Of a DNA stretch of 64,000 nt, positions 44,655-53,977 are shown piece by piece. The first letter of the stretch is position 1. Every line of letters starts with the position of its first letter. The position numbers and the translations under genes were made by a program. The notes below the pieces were generated by a model. It was not told the origin of the DNA. It did no database searches and saw nothing but the letters and a program-made list of their open reading frames with translations. The DNA is from Plantibacter elymi (nom. nud.) (GTDB lineage: Bacteria > Actinomycetota > Actinomycetes > Actinomycetales > Microbacteriaceae): contig NZ_FXWJ01000004.1 in NCBI RefSeq assembly GCF_900177795.1, positions 372,001 through 436,000 on the forward strand, in the 5' to 3' direction.

Positions 44655-45971
44655 GTGTCCACGACCGCCCGACACGCGCGGCCGGCGCGCCGCGGTGGAT
44701 CCGGTTCACGCGAGCCGTGGATCGATTCCGCGCGCGGGATCGCCATCATCCTCGTGGTGTTGTTCCACGCGGTGATGTATCTCGGGGTGGCCGGGATCAC
44801 CGGGCCGTGGTCATTGGCCAGCACCCCGCTCGACACCTTCCGCATGCCGCTGTTCTTCTTCGTCTCCGGGCTGCTGGCGCCGTCAGCGCTCGCACGCCCC
44901 TTCCGGGATCTGTTCCGCAAGCGCCTCCTGCTCCTCCTCTACCTGTACGTCGTGTGGAGCACCCTGGAGACCGCCTACGGCGCGGTGATGCCCCCCGTGG
45001 GCGACGCTCAGGATCCCGTCACGTGGTGGTCGTTCGCGTCGATCCTGGTCCAGCCGCATCCGAACCTCTGGTTCATCTACGCCCTCCCGATCTACTTCGT
45101 CGTGGCCTGGCTCATCCGCCGCTGGCCGCGCCTGGTGCAGCTCGCCCTCGCGGCCGCGGTCTCCGCTGCGTTCGGGACCGGGATGCTCTCCTCGCTCGGT
45201 GTGCCCTGGGAGAAGGCGGGTCGCTACTTCTTCTTCTTCCTCCTGGCGGCGCACGCCGCGCCGCTCGTCAGACGTCTGGCGCCGCGTCTCGGGCTCGTGC
45301 ACCTGCTCGTCCTGGTCGGGGTCTACGGCGGCATCGTCGTCTTCGTCCTCAGGACCCAGGCGCGTTTCGTCCCGTTCGTCCTCCTCGGAGCCGGCCTCGT
45401 GGCGACGGCGACGGGCATCGCGCTCGCCGTGGTGTTGTCCCGCTTCCGCTCCTGCTCCTTCCTAGCGGTTCTCGGCACGAGGACGCTCCCCGTCTACCTC
45501 GTTCATACGTTCCCTATGATCGCCGTAGCTGGCGTACTGCATCCGATCGCCGAGACGCTCCCGCTGTGGTGGAGAATCGTGCTCCCTCCCGCGCTCGCGG
45601 CGGCTTCCATCCTGATCTCCCTTGGGATCCACCGGCTCCTTCGGTCGGTGCCCGGCGTCTTCACCGTCCCGGTGAAGAGCTGGACGATCGCCTCAGAACC
45701 GCGTTCTCGAAACATGGACCCGTCACAGATCCTTGCTGTACCATCCGTCAACAGCACTATCGCGCCACCCGACCGAAACGGCCTGTCACGGGCCGAGTCC
45801 GCTCCATCCGACGCAGCTGAACCTCCCCCGCATCCACCCCGCGTCGACGGATCGGGCGCTCCCGATCCCCGTGAGGAACCCCTTCTTGACTTCCGACCTC
45901 CACGCAGCCGGTCCTCCCACGACCGACCGGCCAACGCTCCGATCGACGCGCCGTCGCGTCCGACCGACTGA
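44655..45971 (+). CDS. acyltransferase family 3 membrane protein
   Basis: A 438-residue integral membrane O-acyltransferase with about ten helices. The N-terminal WIDSARGIAIILVVLFHAVMYLG carries the catalytic-type His, and FRMPLFFFVSGLLAP follows, as in ExoZ/OatA relatives. It probably acetylates or otherwise acylates an EPS sugar. It begins 5 bases after the kinase stop. The last 90 or so residues are Pro/Ser-rich and low complexity. The final 101 bases overlap the next gene's start in another frame, so one of the two ends may be misplaced. Confidence 0.88.
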   Translation: MSTTARHARPARRGGSGSREPWIDSARGIAIILVVLFHAVMYLGVAGITGPWSLASTPLDTFRMPLFFFVSGLLAPSALARPFRDLFRKRLLLLLYLYVVWSTLETAYGAVMPPVGDAQDPVTWWSFASILVQPHPNLWFIYALPIYFVVAWLIRRWPRLVQLALAAAVSAAFGTGMLSSLGVPWEKAGRYFFFFLLAAHAAPLVRRLAPRLGLVHLLVLVGVYGGIVVFVLRTQARFVPFVLLGAGLVATATGIALAVVLSRFRSCSFLAVLGTRTLPVYLVHTFPMIAVAGVLHPIAETLPLWWRIVLPPALAAASILISLGIHRLLRSVPGVFTVPVKSWTIASEPRSRNMDPSQILAVPSVNSTIAPPDRNGLSRAESAPSDAAEPPPHPPRVDGSGAPDPREEPLLDFRPPRSRSSHDRPANAPIDAPSRPTD

Positions 45972-48591
45972 CCGCTCGAGCGGCATCCGCCGTGCCGGCA
46001 CCGTCCTGGCGAGCGGTCTCGCGGCCGGAGCCCTGCTCCTGACCTCGCTCACGGCCGCAGCACCGGCGAACGCCGCAGGTGAGACCTGGTCCGTCGGCAA
46101 GCCCGTCGCGAGCGACACCTTCGCGCGGACGGTCGCGACCGGATTCGGCGCGGCCGATCTCGGAGGCGACTACACCTCCGCGGTCACCACCGGGATGGCC
46201 GTCGCGAACGGCGGCAGCATCACCTTCACCACCCCGGGGACCGCCCGCCAGGCACTGCTCGCCGGTGTGCAGATCGCAGACGTCCAGGCCACCGCCACCA
46301 TCACCGTCCCAACCCTCCCCACCGCCGGGAGCGGCGTCTACTTCGGGCTGCAGGCCCGATCGGACGGCAAGCGGTACTACCAGAGCACGGTGCGCGTCAC
46401 GCCCACCGGTTCGGTCTATCTCGGCACGGCACGCATTGACGGGTCGACCACGAACCAGAAGAAGCTGTCGAAGGAGGCGCTGGTCGCATCCGGTCTCCAG
46501 CCCGGCCAATCGCTGCAGATGGACCTGCGCACCCGGTCGTCCACCACCGTCACCGTGGCCAGTCGTGCGTGGGTCGTCGGAGCGGCGAAGCCCTCCTGGC
46601 AACGGATCGCGACCGACGCGAGCGCTGAGCGGCTCCAGTCCGGCGGGATCGGCGTGTGGAGTTACCTCTCCAGCGCGGCGGCACCGCTCGGTCTCGGGAT
46701 CAGCGCCCTGAGCGCGGCCCCGGTGACCTCGTCGTCGGCCAACCCGGAACCCGAACCGACGACCCCGGTCCCCGCGCCGACCGAACCGACGGACCCCGTC
46801 GAGACCCCGGTGCCGGAACCGACTACACCAGCGACCCCGACGACCCCCACCGCTCCCGCGACGCCGACCACCCCGACCACGCCGACGGGCCCTGACACCC
46901 AGGTGCCGTCGAGCGGCCGAGGTTCGGCTGCGGTCGGGGCGACCTCGTACGCGATCCCGAAGGGCGCGTTGTACGTGACGGCAGGCAACGGCACCGGGGG
47001 CTCGGGCAGTCTCGCCTCGCCCTACACGTCACTGACGCACGCCGTCGCGAAGGCGCCGAATGGATCGACGCTGGTGCTGCGCGCCGGCACCTACCGCGAG
47101 AGCGTCGTCCTCGCGAGCTCGAAGCAGCTGACCATCCAGTCCTATCCCAAGGAAGCGGTCTGGTTGGACGGCAGTGACCGCGTCACCGGCTGGAACAAGA
47201 GTTCCACGGGCTGGGCCGTGACGGGCTGGAACACCGGCTTCGACACCAGCCCGACCTTCACCAAGGGTGCGTCGGACGGCAGTGCCGAGGCCATCAAGTT
47301 CATCAACCCCGCTTACCCGCTCGCCGCCTACCCCGACCAGGTGTGGGTCGACGGCGTCGCCCAGCAACAGGTCGCCAGTGAGCGAGCGGTGGGAACGGGC
47401 ACCTTCTTCGTCGACCGCGCCGGGAAGCGCCTCATCCTCGGTACGGACCCTGCCGGGAAGACCGTCACGGCGAGCAAGCTCCAGACGGCACTCGCCGTGA
47501 AGAGCGTCGGCAGCGTCGTGCGCGGCCTCGGTGTCCGGAACTACGGCAACTCGGTGTACCAGATGGGTGCGATCACGGCTCAGAACGACGCCATCACCTT
47601 CGAGAACCTCGTGGTGCAGGACAACGCCACGATCGGCATGTACGCGTGGGGCACCGGCGTGACCTTCGCGAACATCACCGCGACCGGCAACGGGATGATG
47701 GGCGGCGGAGCGAACTCGGCCGACAAGTTCACGCTCAAGAACTCCGTGATCTCGGGCAACAACGTGCAGAACTTCAACCGGATGCCGGTGTCCGGCGGGT
47801 TCAAGATCACGCGTTCGCGCACCGTCGCCTTCACCGACAACGACTTCCAGAAGAACACCACCGTCGGCCTCTGGCTCGACGAGTCGGTGTACAACGGGAA
47901 GGTCTCGGGGAACCGTTCCATCGGCAACGGCGCGACCGGCATCATCCTCGAGATCTCGGACACGTTCTCCGTGACGAACAACGTCATCGCCTCGAACGGG
48001 CGGTACGGCCTGTGGATCGGGAACACCGGCAACGTGCAGGTCTGGAACAACACCATCACGGGCAACTCGATGGCCGCCCTGCAGCTGACCCAGGACAAGC
48101 GTCGCCAGACGAACGTGAACTCCGCGGGCCACGACCGGCGTCAGCCGCTGCCCGACATGACGGTGCCGTGGATCATCAAGAACGTCACGGTGTCGAACAA
48201 CGTCATCTCGGGTGCCGGCGGCGGCTGCCTCGTCTGCGTGGAGGACCAGTCGAAGGAGTTCACGGCCGAGCAGATGAAGCTCACGCTGAACGGCAACGTC
48301 TACCAGCGCGCCTCCGCGAATGCCCCGTCGCTCGCGGTGCGCTGGGGACAGGGTGCAGCGACCGCGAAGAGCTTCGCGACGGTGGCCGCGTTCACGAAGG
48401 CGACCGGCCAGGAACGGCGGTCGGTCCTCGTCGAGGGCACCGCGGTCACGACGACGGGCTACCAGTTGACGCCGGCGGCCCTCGCCCAGTCGGCGCTCGT
48501 CGTGGTCGCCGTACCGAGCTCCATCGCCGGCCTGCTGGGATTGCAGGCCGGGATCGCCCCGGCGCGGGCGGGGAGCCTCCTCAGCCCCTGA
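45871..48591 (+). CDS. secreted right-handed beta-helix protein with domain X
   Basis: A 906-residue secreted protein. A long basic n-region precedes a signal segment (ASGLAAGALLLTSLTAAAPANA, about residues 45-67). Residues 79-290 are the same domain X (SDTFARTVATGFGAADLGG) as in the two giant proteins. A Pro/Thr/Glu linker follows (290-345). From about 360 a DUF1565-like start (LASPYTSLTHAVAKAPNGST, LRAGTYRESV) leads into a parallel beta-helix of many NNxI/GNxV coils. The fold suggests a polysaccharide lyase or glycan-modifying enzyme of the EPS. GTG 45871 is chosen; TTG 45886 is possible. Confidence 0.85.
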   Translation: MRNPFLTSDLHAAGPPTTDRPTLRSTRRRVRPTDRSSGIRRAGTVLASGLAAGALLLTSLTAAAPANAAGETWSVGKPVASDTFARTVATGFGAADLGGDYTSAVTTGMAVANGGSITFTTPGTARQALLAGVQIADVQATATITVPTLPTAGSGVYFGLQARSDGKRYYQSTVRVTPTGSVYLGTARIDGSTTNQKKLSKEALVASGLQPGQSLQMDLRTRSSTTVTVASRAWVVGAAKPSWQRIATDASAERLQSGGIGVWSYLSSAAAPLGLGISALSAAPVTSSSANPEPEPTTPVPAPTEPTDPVETPVPEPTTPATPTTPTAPATPTTPTTPTGPDTQVPSSGRGSAAVGATSYAIPKGALYVTAGNGTGGSGSLASPYTSLTHAVAKAPNGSTLVLRAGTYRESVVLASSKQLTIQSYPKEAVWLDGSDRVTGWNKSSTGWAVTGWNTGFDTSPTFTKGASDGSAEAIKFINPAYPLAAYPDQVWVDGVAQQQVASERAVGTGTFFVDRAGKRLILGTDPAGKTVTASKLQTALAVKSVGSVVRGLGVRNYGNSVYQMGAITAQNDAITFENLVVQDNATIGMYAWGTGVTFANITATGNGMMGGGANSADKFTLKNSVISGNNVQNFNRMPVSGGFKITRSRTVAFTDNDFQKNTTVGLWLDESVYNGKVSGNRSIGNGATGIILEISDTFSVTNNVIASNGRYGLWIGNTGNVQVWNNTITGNSMAALQLTQDKRRQTNVNSAGHDRRQPLPDMTVPWIIKNVTVSNNVISGAGGGCLVCVEDQSKEFTAEQMKLTLNGNVYQRASANAPSLAVRWGQGAATAKSFATVAAFTKATGQERRSVLVEGTAVTTTGYQLTPAALAQSALVVVAVPSSIAGLLGLQAGIAPARAGSLLSP

Positions 48592-48610
48592 TCACCCCCG
48601 GATCATGATC

Positions 48611-48642
48611 GGAACGGCGTGTGCTCCGGCACACGCCGTTCC
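48611..48642 (+). terminator. hairpin terminator after the beta-helix gene
   Basis: A perfect 14-base stem (GGAACGGCGTGTGC / GCACACGCCGTTCC) with loop TCCG lies 20 bases after the stop. There is no long T tract. It separates the upstream EPS unit from the polymerase unit. Confidence 0.8.
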
Positions 48643-48647
48643 GTCGT

Positions 48648-48716
48648 CACCCCTCGCTTTGGGGGCAACATCCCCGCGAACGGGGGAAGGCCTTCCGGGG
48701 TGCCCTTCGGTAGGAT
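48648..48716 (+). promoter_or_regulatory. paired C4/G4 boxes and -10 (TAGGAT) before the EPS polymerase gene (box C)
   Basis: Box 1 is CACCCCTCGCTTTGGGGGCA (48648-48667), identical over 20 bases to box B read inverted. Box 2 is CCCC-GCGAAC-GGGGG (48672-48686), with centres 22 bases apart. CTTCGGTAGGAT ends at 48716, with the -10 32 bases after the box 2 centre, as in A. CCCGAAT (48768) and CCCGAAC (48784) follow in the leader. Confidence 0.68.
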
Positions 48717-48851
48717 CGGATGACCGGTGGACGGATGCAGACCCGGCGCATCCCCACTCCAGGCCCTCCCGAATCGACCGACGCCCGAACGTCCTCGAAC
48801 CCTGCGGCCCCGGCGAACCGACGATCCGACCGGAGCCATGAGGGGGCGATC

Positions 48852-50207
48852 ATGACGGCACGACCGAGCATCCGAGCGACCCGCCGGACCAGCCCCACGG
48901 CCCCCGCCGAAGCGCTCGCCCCGACGGCGGCCGTGCCGACGACACCGCTCCGGCCGCACACGTGGATGGACCGGACTGCGGCGGCGACGGCCCCGGTCCT
49001 CCTCGCGATGTCGATCGACCTGCCGCAGGGCCTGAAAGTGGGCTACGTCTTCGCCCTCCTCCTCATCCCGGTGTGGCTCCCCGTCCTGGCCCGCTTCCGC
49101 GAGGCCCGCCTGTTCGGCGTCCTCGGACTCGCCGCGATCGCCATGGGAGCCGTCCTGACCGCGTTCAGCAGCGCCGGACAGTCCACCAGCCAGACCCTCC
49201 TCGCCGGGAACTCCTTCATGGTGCTGGGGCTCGTCGCCGGCACCGGTGCACTGCTCTGGGCCCGTACGGTGATCGGCGCCCCCATGGTCGCGGTCTGGTT
49301 CGGGCTCGGCATGGTGGCGGCCATCCCCCTCGGGAACGGACTCTCGAGCGTCAACGTCTGGCGCTTCGGGCTGTCCCTGCCGCTGACCGTCCTGCTCCTG
49401 GCCCTGGCATGGCGCTGGAGCTCCCGGCTCATGGAGTTCGCGGTCATCGCCGTCATCGGCGTCGTCGGCGCCCTGAACGACGCCCGTTCCGGAAGCGCGA
49501 TGCTCGTGATGACGGCGGCCCTCGTCCTCTGGCAGCTGCGTCCGTCGAGCCCGGGCGGACGCGGCTCCACGGTCCGGACACTCCTGGGCCTCGGCGTCCT
49601 CGCCGCGGCCGTGTACACCATCGCGCAGGCCGTGATCCTGGGCGGGCTGCTCGGTGAGCGGACGCAGGAACGCACCCAGGCGCAGATCGACACCTCGGGG
49701 AACCTCATCGTGGGCGGCAGGCCGGAGGCCGCCGCCACCGTCGAGCTCGTCGTGAACCGTCCGCTCGGCTACGGTTCTGGAGCGCTCCCGACCCTGTCCG
49801 ACATCCTGTCGGCGAAGACCGGCATGTCCTTCATCGGCTACCAACCGAACAACGGCTACGTCGAGCGGTACATGTTCGGCAACGGCTACGAGGTCCACTC
49901 CATGATCGGCGACCTGTGGGTGCGCTTCGGACTCCTGGGGACCGCGCTGATCGTGCTCCTGTTCGTCCTGACCTTCCGGGCCATCGGCGACGGACTCGCC
50001 CGCCGCGCGGCCAGTGCCCTCGTGGTCTGGCTCGCCATCAGGATGCTGTGGAACCTGTGCTTCAGCCCGATCGACTCGTCCATGCTCCTCACGATGCTGT
50101 TCCTCGGGGTGGCCTTCGTCCCGGTGGCGACTCGGCACCGGGCCGATCCGTCGGGGACCGTCGCGCTGCGCACCCTGCCGAGCTCCCGGTCGGCGGTGCG
50201 CCGATGA
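48852..50207 (+). CDS. O-antigen ligase / Wzy-like EPS polymerase
   Basis: A 451-residue membrane protein with about eleven helices and a hydrophilic N-terminus of 40 residues. The long extracytoplasmic loop before the last helices has NRPLGYGSGALPTLSDIL and GNGYEVHSMIGDLWVRFGLLGTALIVLLF, the G-x-G...H-N/S layout of Wzy_C/ligase proteins. It probably polymerises lipid-linked repeats at the outer membrane face. ATG at 48852, 6 bases after GAGGGGG. It overlaps the next gene by ATGA. Confidence 0.85.
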   Translation: MTARPSIRATRRTSPTAPAEALAPTAAVPTTPLRPHTWMDRTAAATAPVLLAMSIDLPQGLKVGYVFALLLIPVWLPVLARFREARLFGVLGLAAIAMGAVLTAFSSAGQSTSQTLLAGNSFMVLGLVAGTGALLWARTVIGAPMVAVWFGLGMVAAIPLGNGLSSVNVWRFGLSLPLTVLLLALAWRWSSRLMEFAVIAVIGVVGALNDARSGSAMLVMTAALVLWQLRPSSPGGRGSTVRTLLGLGVLAAAVYTIAQAVILGGLLGERTQERTQAQIDTSGNLIVGGRPEAAATVELVVNRPLGYGSGALPTLSDILSAKTGMSFIGYQPNNGYVERYMFGNGYEVHSMIGDLWVRFGLLGTALIVLLFVLTFRAIGDGLARRAASALVVWLAIRMLWNLCFSPIDSSMLLTMLFLGVAFVPVATRHRADPSGTVALRTLPSSRSAVRR

Positions 50208-51262
50208 CCGCCGCCACGCCGCAGGCCAAGCCGCGCCTCGAGTGGGTCGACGCCGGCAAGGGGCTCGCGATCACCCTCGTCGCCATGTACCACTCGGCGA
50301 GCTGGTTGCTCGGCGCCGGGTTCGAGATCGACGGGTGGCGGCAGGTCAACGAGGCTCTGTCGTCGCTCCGCATGCCCCTGTTCTTCATGCTGGCCGGACT
50401 GTTCGCCGCGAAGTGGCTGACCGCGTCCTGGAGGGCACTGTGGCGGTCGAAGCTCTCCCTCTTCGTCTGGGTGTTCCTCATCTGGGAGGTCATCGGGTCG
50501 GCGGTCTTCCTCCTCGGGCTCACGATGAAGGGTCAGCCGATCAACCTCGTCGGCACGATCCGCGACCTGGTCGTCTCGCCCATCGCACCCCGGTTCGAGC
50601 TCTGGTTCATCTGGGCGCTCGCGATCTTCTTCGTCGTCGCGAAGCTCATCCGACGCATCGACTGGCGGATCCAGCTCGTGGTCGCCGGTGTCTGTTCGGC
50701 CGCCGCGCTCAGCGGCTGGGAGACCGCCAACATCGGGTGGAGCGGCTCGGTCAAGTACTGCTTCTTCTTCCTCGCCGGTCTGTACCTGAAGGACGCGGTG
50801 TTCCGACTGAGCCGCGCGCGGGTCGGGGTGCTCCTGGTGACCCTCATGGTCTCCTGGGTCGCGGTGTCCGCGGTGGTCGCCGTGTTCGGACTGCGCTGGG
50901 TGCCCGGCCTGTACTTCGTGAACTGCGTCCTCGGCGTCGTCACCGGGGTGACCGTCAGCCGCTGGCTCGCGCGGATCCCGCGCCTGGTGTCCATCGGGTC
51001 GAACACCCTACCGGTCTACCTGACCCACACACCGCTCATCATCGTCATGGCCTACCTGCTCGCACTGCTCGCGCGGGTCACACCGATCGCGATCGTGGCC
51101 CCCGGGCTCCCGCCGGTGCTGGCCGGACTCGCGATCGCCGGGTCACTGCTCATCAGCGGGGCCGCCATGCGCGGGCCGGCACGGGTGCTCTACGAGGCAC
51201 CCGGGTTCCTCCGCGGACCGGCTCCTGCTCCGACGCGCGCACGGCACTCCGATGTCCGCTGA
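50204..51262 (+). CDS. acyltransferase family 3 membrane protein, second copy
   Basis: A 352-residue O-acyltransferase with about ten helices: EWVDAGKGLAITLVAMYHSASWLLG with the His in helix 1, LRMPLFFMLAGLFAAKW, and VSIGSNTLPVYLTHTPLIIVMAYLL near the C-terminus. It is related to the acyltransferase at 44655 in fold but not closely in sequence. Two such enzymes imply two acyl decorations on the EPS. It is coupled to the polymerase gene. Confidence 0.9.
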   Translation: MTAATPQAKPRLEWVDAGKGLAITLVAMYHSASWLLGAGFEIDGWRQVNEALSSLRMPLFFMLAGLFAAKWLTASWRALWRSKLSLFVWVFLIWEVIGSAVFLLGLTMKGQPINLVGTIRDLVVSPIAPRFELWFIWALAIFFVVAKLIRRIDWRIQLVVAGVCSAAALSGWETANIGWSGSVKYCFFFLAGLYLKDAVFRLSRARVGVLLVTLMVSWVAVSAVVAVFGLRWVPGLYFVNCVLGVVTGVTVSRWLARIPRLVSIGSNTLPVYLTHTPLIIVMAYLLALLARVTPIAIVAPGLPPVLAGLAIAGSLLISGAAMRGPARVLYEAPGFLRGPAPAPTRARHSDVR

Positions 51263-51272
51263 GCCCGCCCGG

Positions 51273-51809
51273 TCAGCCGACGGCGCTGCCCCAGTCGGAG
51301 ACCTCGCCGACGGCCACGGCCGGGTTCCCCGCGACGACGGTGCGCGGTGGCACGTCGCGGCGGACGACCGAGCCCGCGCCGACGACGGCACCCTCGCCGA
51401 GGGTCACGCCCTTCAGCACCAGGCAGCGCGTCCCGATGAGGACCTTGCGCTCGATGACGATCGGCGCGGTGTGGGCGCGGCGTCGTCCGGTCGGCGACGT
51501 CGTCCAGTGGAAGTCGGTGTCGAGGATCTGCACCTCCCAGGAGATGCGGACGTCCGGTCCGATCTCCAGGCCCGATTCGACGTTCACGATGGTGCGCATG
51601 CCGATCTTCGACCCCTTCGACAGATGCAGCGTCGCACCCTCGCCGACCCACATCTGCGCGCCCTTCGACACCGTGCAGCCGCGGTCGAGCCGGTAGGTCC
51701 CCGGACCGCCGAGCTTCACGCCCGCCTCGATCCTCGCGCCCGGGTGTCCGCGGAGCACGCCACGTGCATAGCTCCAGAAGTGCTTCCGCACGGCACGCAG
51801 TCGTCCCAT
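51273..51809 (-). CDS. left-handed beta-helix acyltransferase
   Basis: A 178-residue hexapeptide-repeat protein: VSKGAQMWVGEGATLHLSKGSKIG, then MRTIVNVESGLEIGPDVRISWEVQI with the catalytic-type His in LDTDFHWT, then RKVLIGTRCLVLKGVTLGEGAVVGAGSVV and VVAGNPA. This is the serine/maltose O-acetyltransferase pattern. It probably acetylates an EPS sugar in the cytoplasm. It runs against the flanking EPS genes, so it has its own promoter. Confidence 0.9.
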   Translation of the reverse strand: MGRLRAVRKHFWSYARGVLRGHPGARIEAGVKLGGPGTYRLDRGCTVSKGAQMWVGEGATLHLSKGSKIGMRTIVNVESGLEIGPDVRISWEVQILDTDFHWTTSPTGRRRAHTAPIVIERKVLIGTRCLVLKGVTLGEGAVVGAGSVVRRDVPPRTVVAGNPAVAVGEVSDWGSAVG

Positions 51810-51895
51810 CGATCCATCCGATCCTCGAATTCCCCGACTGCGAGCCTAGCGGCGACCGTCGGACCGCCAGTACCCCGTCTCCGGAGGCCATTCCC

Positions 51896-52960
51896 TTGAC
51901 CAAGCACCCGAGCACCATCACCGTCCAGCAGTCCTTCCCGGAACCGCGGCCGACCACGAATCCGTACATCGTCATGCTGCGCGACCACCTCGCGACGACG
52001 CCCGGCGTCGCGGTGCGGACGTTCTCCTGGCGCGGGGCCATCCTCGGTCGGTACGACGTCTTCCACGCCCATTGGCCCGAGATCCTGGTGTCCGGATCCT
52101 CGGCTCCCAAACGCGCCGTCCGCCAGCTCCTCACCCTGGTCCTGCTGGCGAGGCTCGCCCTCACGCGGACGCCCATCGTGCGGACGCTCCACAACCTCCA
52201 CCGGCCGTCCGGGATCTCGCGGGTCGAGCACGCACTCCTCGGACTGTTCGAGCGCCGGACGTCCTTCGTCATCGTGCTCAACGAGCAGACGGTCCCACCC
52301 GCAGGCGTCGGCGCAGCCCTCATCCCGCACGGTCACTACCGCGACTGGTACGCGCGGTTCCCGCAGCGGGACGCCGTGAGCGGTCGCCTGAGCTATTTCG
52401 GCCTCATCCGGCGGTACAAGGGTGTCGACGGTCTGCTCCGTGCGTTCACGGCCCTTCCCGGGAGCGAGCACAGCCTCCGGGTGGCCGGACGGCCGTCCAG
52501 TGACGAGCTCGCGGCCGAACTGCGCGGCCTGGCGGAGGACGACGACCGGATCGACCTCAGCCTCGAGTTCCTGAGCGACGCCGAGCTCGTGGACGTCGCG
52601 CGGCAGGGAGAGCTCGTCGTCCTGCCCTACCGCGAGATGCACAACTCGGGCGGCGCGCTCGCCGCGCTCTCCGTCGACCGTCCCGTGCTCGTCCCGTCCA
52701 ACGCGGTCAACGAGCGGCTCTCCGCCGAGGTGGGACCCGGCTGGGTCGTGCAGTACGAGGGAGAGCTCGACGCCGCCGACCTCGAGCGCGCCCTCCGGGT
52801 CGTCTCGGATCCGTCACGGAGCAGCTCCCCCGACCTCTCGGCCCGGGACTGGGACCTGTCCGGCGAGCTGCACCTCGCGGCGTATCGATCGGCGCTCGGC
52901 GACGATCGACCGGACGCGTCCGGCTCCGCTGCGCGGAAGTCCGACGTCCGTGCGATCTGA
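51896..52960 (+). CDS. glycosyltransferase (GT-B fold)
   Basis: A TTG start 8 bases after GGAGG gives 354 residues beginning TKHPSTITVQQSFPEPRPTTNPYIVML. GRYDVFHAHWPEILVSGS and PIVRTLHNLHRPSG are typical of GT-B enzymes of EPS loci. The C-terminal half has LSYFGLIRRYKGVDGLLRAF and LVVLPYREMHNSGGALAALSVDRPVLVP, the donor site. A donor cannot be named. Read from any ATG the gene would lose its first strand, so the TTG is favoured. Confidence 0.88.
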   Translation: MTKHPSTITVQQSFPEPRPTTNPYIVMLRDHLATTPGVAVRTFSWRGAILGRYDVFHAHWPEILVSGSSAPKRAVRQLLTLVLLARLALTRTPIVRTLHNLHRPSGISRVEHALLGLFERRTSFVIVLNEQTVPPAGVGAALIPHGHYRDWYARFPQRDAVSGRLSYFGLIRRYKGVDGLLRAFTALPGSEHSLRVAGRPSSDELAAELRGLAEDDDRIDLSLEFLSDAELVDVARQGELVVLPYREMHNSGGALAALSVDRPVLVPSNAVNERLSAEVGPGWVVQYEGELDAADLERALRVVSDPSRSSSPDLSARDWDLSGELHLAAYRSALGDDRPDASGSAARKSDVRAI

Positions 52961-52993
52961 GCTGCACGAGCCCACCCGGCACGCGGACACCGC

Positions 52994-53977
52994 TCAGGCG
53001 TCGACGCGTCGGTACTCCTCGTACGAATACCCCACGGCACCGGCGATCATCCCGAAGCCGCGCGCCAGCGTCCGGACGCCTTTCGCCCGATGGCGGAGGG
53101 ATCGGGTGACGAGACCGACCGCCGACCTCACCGCGCCCCCGGCCGCGCGCACGAGCCCCTTGGCGATGCAGCGGACCCTCGCCGTGAGCCGTCCGCGGAG
53201 GGAGTCCTCGAGCGCGATGGACGTCTGGCTCCAGCTGTTGCCGCTGCTGAACGCTCGGCGCACCACCCAGTCGCGCGTGCTGCGGGCTGCCGGGACGATG
53301 TCCCAGACCACCGCCTCGTCGCACCACACGAGACGTCCGCCGGTGGCGTGCAGCGTCCGGGTGAACATCGTGTCCTCGCCGCCCGCGTGCCCGAAGGCCG
53401 TGTCGAACACCAGCCCGAGGCCGCGGACCACCCGCAGGTCGATCAGCAGGTTGTTGGTGGCTGCCACCGACACCGCCGTGCCCGTCGGCATCCGGCGCCG
53501 GGTGAAGAACTCCCCCGCCTGGATCCAGGCGGAGGGTTCCCGCTCGAAGCGGGAGACGACGGGGCCGACCACGGCCACGGCGTCGCCGCGGTCGAAGGTC
53601 GCGACGAGGTCCACCAGCCACCGCTCGGTCGGCCGTTCATCGTCGTCGATGAACACCAGCAGGTCGCTCGCAGCGGCCTCGGCGAGCGCACGGTTGCGTG
53701 CGGCGGTGATGCCGCTCTCCGATTCGCAGCGATATGTGAGCACGACCGGGCCCGCCGACGGGAACGCCTCGACGAAGGCCCGGGCGCTCTCCTGCGGATC
53801 GTTGTCGACGACCAGCACCTCGACGCGCTCGAACCGCTCGATCACCTGCTCGGCCTGCTCGATCAGCGCCGGCAGCGCCACCCGGAGGTCGTCCGGCCTC
53901 CGGAAGGTCAACATGGCCACGACCAACGAGGTCGCGGGCTGGCGTCCGGTGGCTCCGGCCGGGGTCTCCGAGTGCAT
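52994..53977 (-). CDS. GT2 family glycosyltransferase
   Basis: A 327-residue GT-A enzyme. TSLVVAMLTFRRPDDLRVALPAL opens the nucleotide-binding fold, and VLVVDNDPQES and LVFIDDDERPTERWL hold the DxD-type metal site. GHAGGEDTMFTRTL with its ED pair follows. The last 90 residues are a basic amphipathic tail (RGRLTARVRCIAKGLVRAAGG), suggesting membrane association. It is convergent with the GT-B gene. GAGGGAG precedes the ATG. Confidence 0.9.
   Translation of the reverse strand: MHSETPAGATGRQPATSLVVAMLTFRRPDDLRVALPALIEQAEQVIERFERVEVLVVDNDPQESARAFVEAFPSAGPVVLTYRCESESGITAARNRALAEAAASDLLVFIDDDERPTERWLVDLVATFDRGDAVAVVGPVVSRFEREPSAWIQAGEFFTRRRMPTGTAVSVAATNNLLIDLRVVRGLGLVFDTAFGHAGGEDTMFTRTLHATGGRLVWCDEAVVWDIVPAARSTRDWVVRRAFSSGNSWSQTSIALEDSLRGRLTARVRCIAKGLVRAAGGAVRSAVGLVTRSLRHRAKGVRTLARGFGMIAGAVGYSYEEYRRVDA

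Noticed and set aside
48603-50138. 511-codon frame antisense to the EPS polymerase gene
   Set aside because: Glu/Arg/Gly-rich antisense shadow; the plus strand has clear membrane helices and the ligase/Wzy loop.
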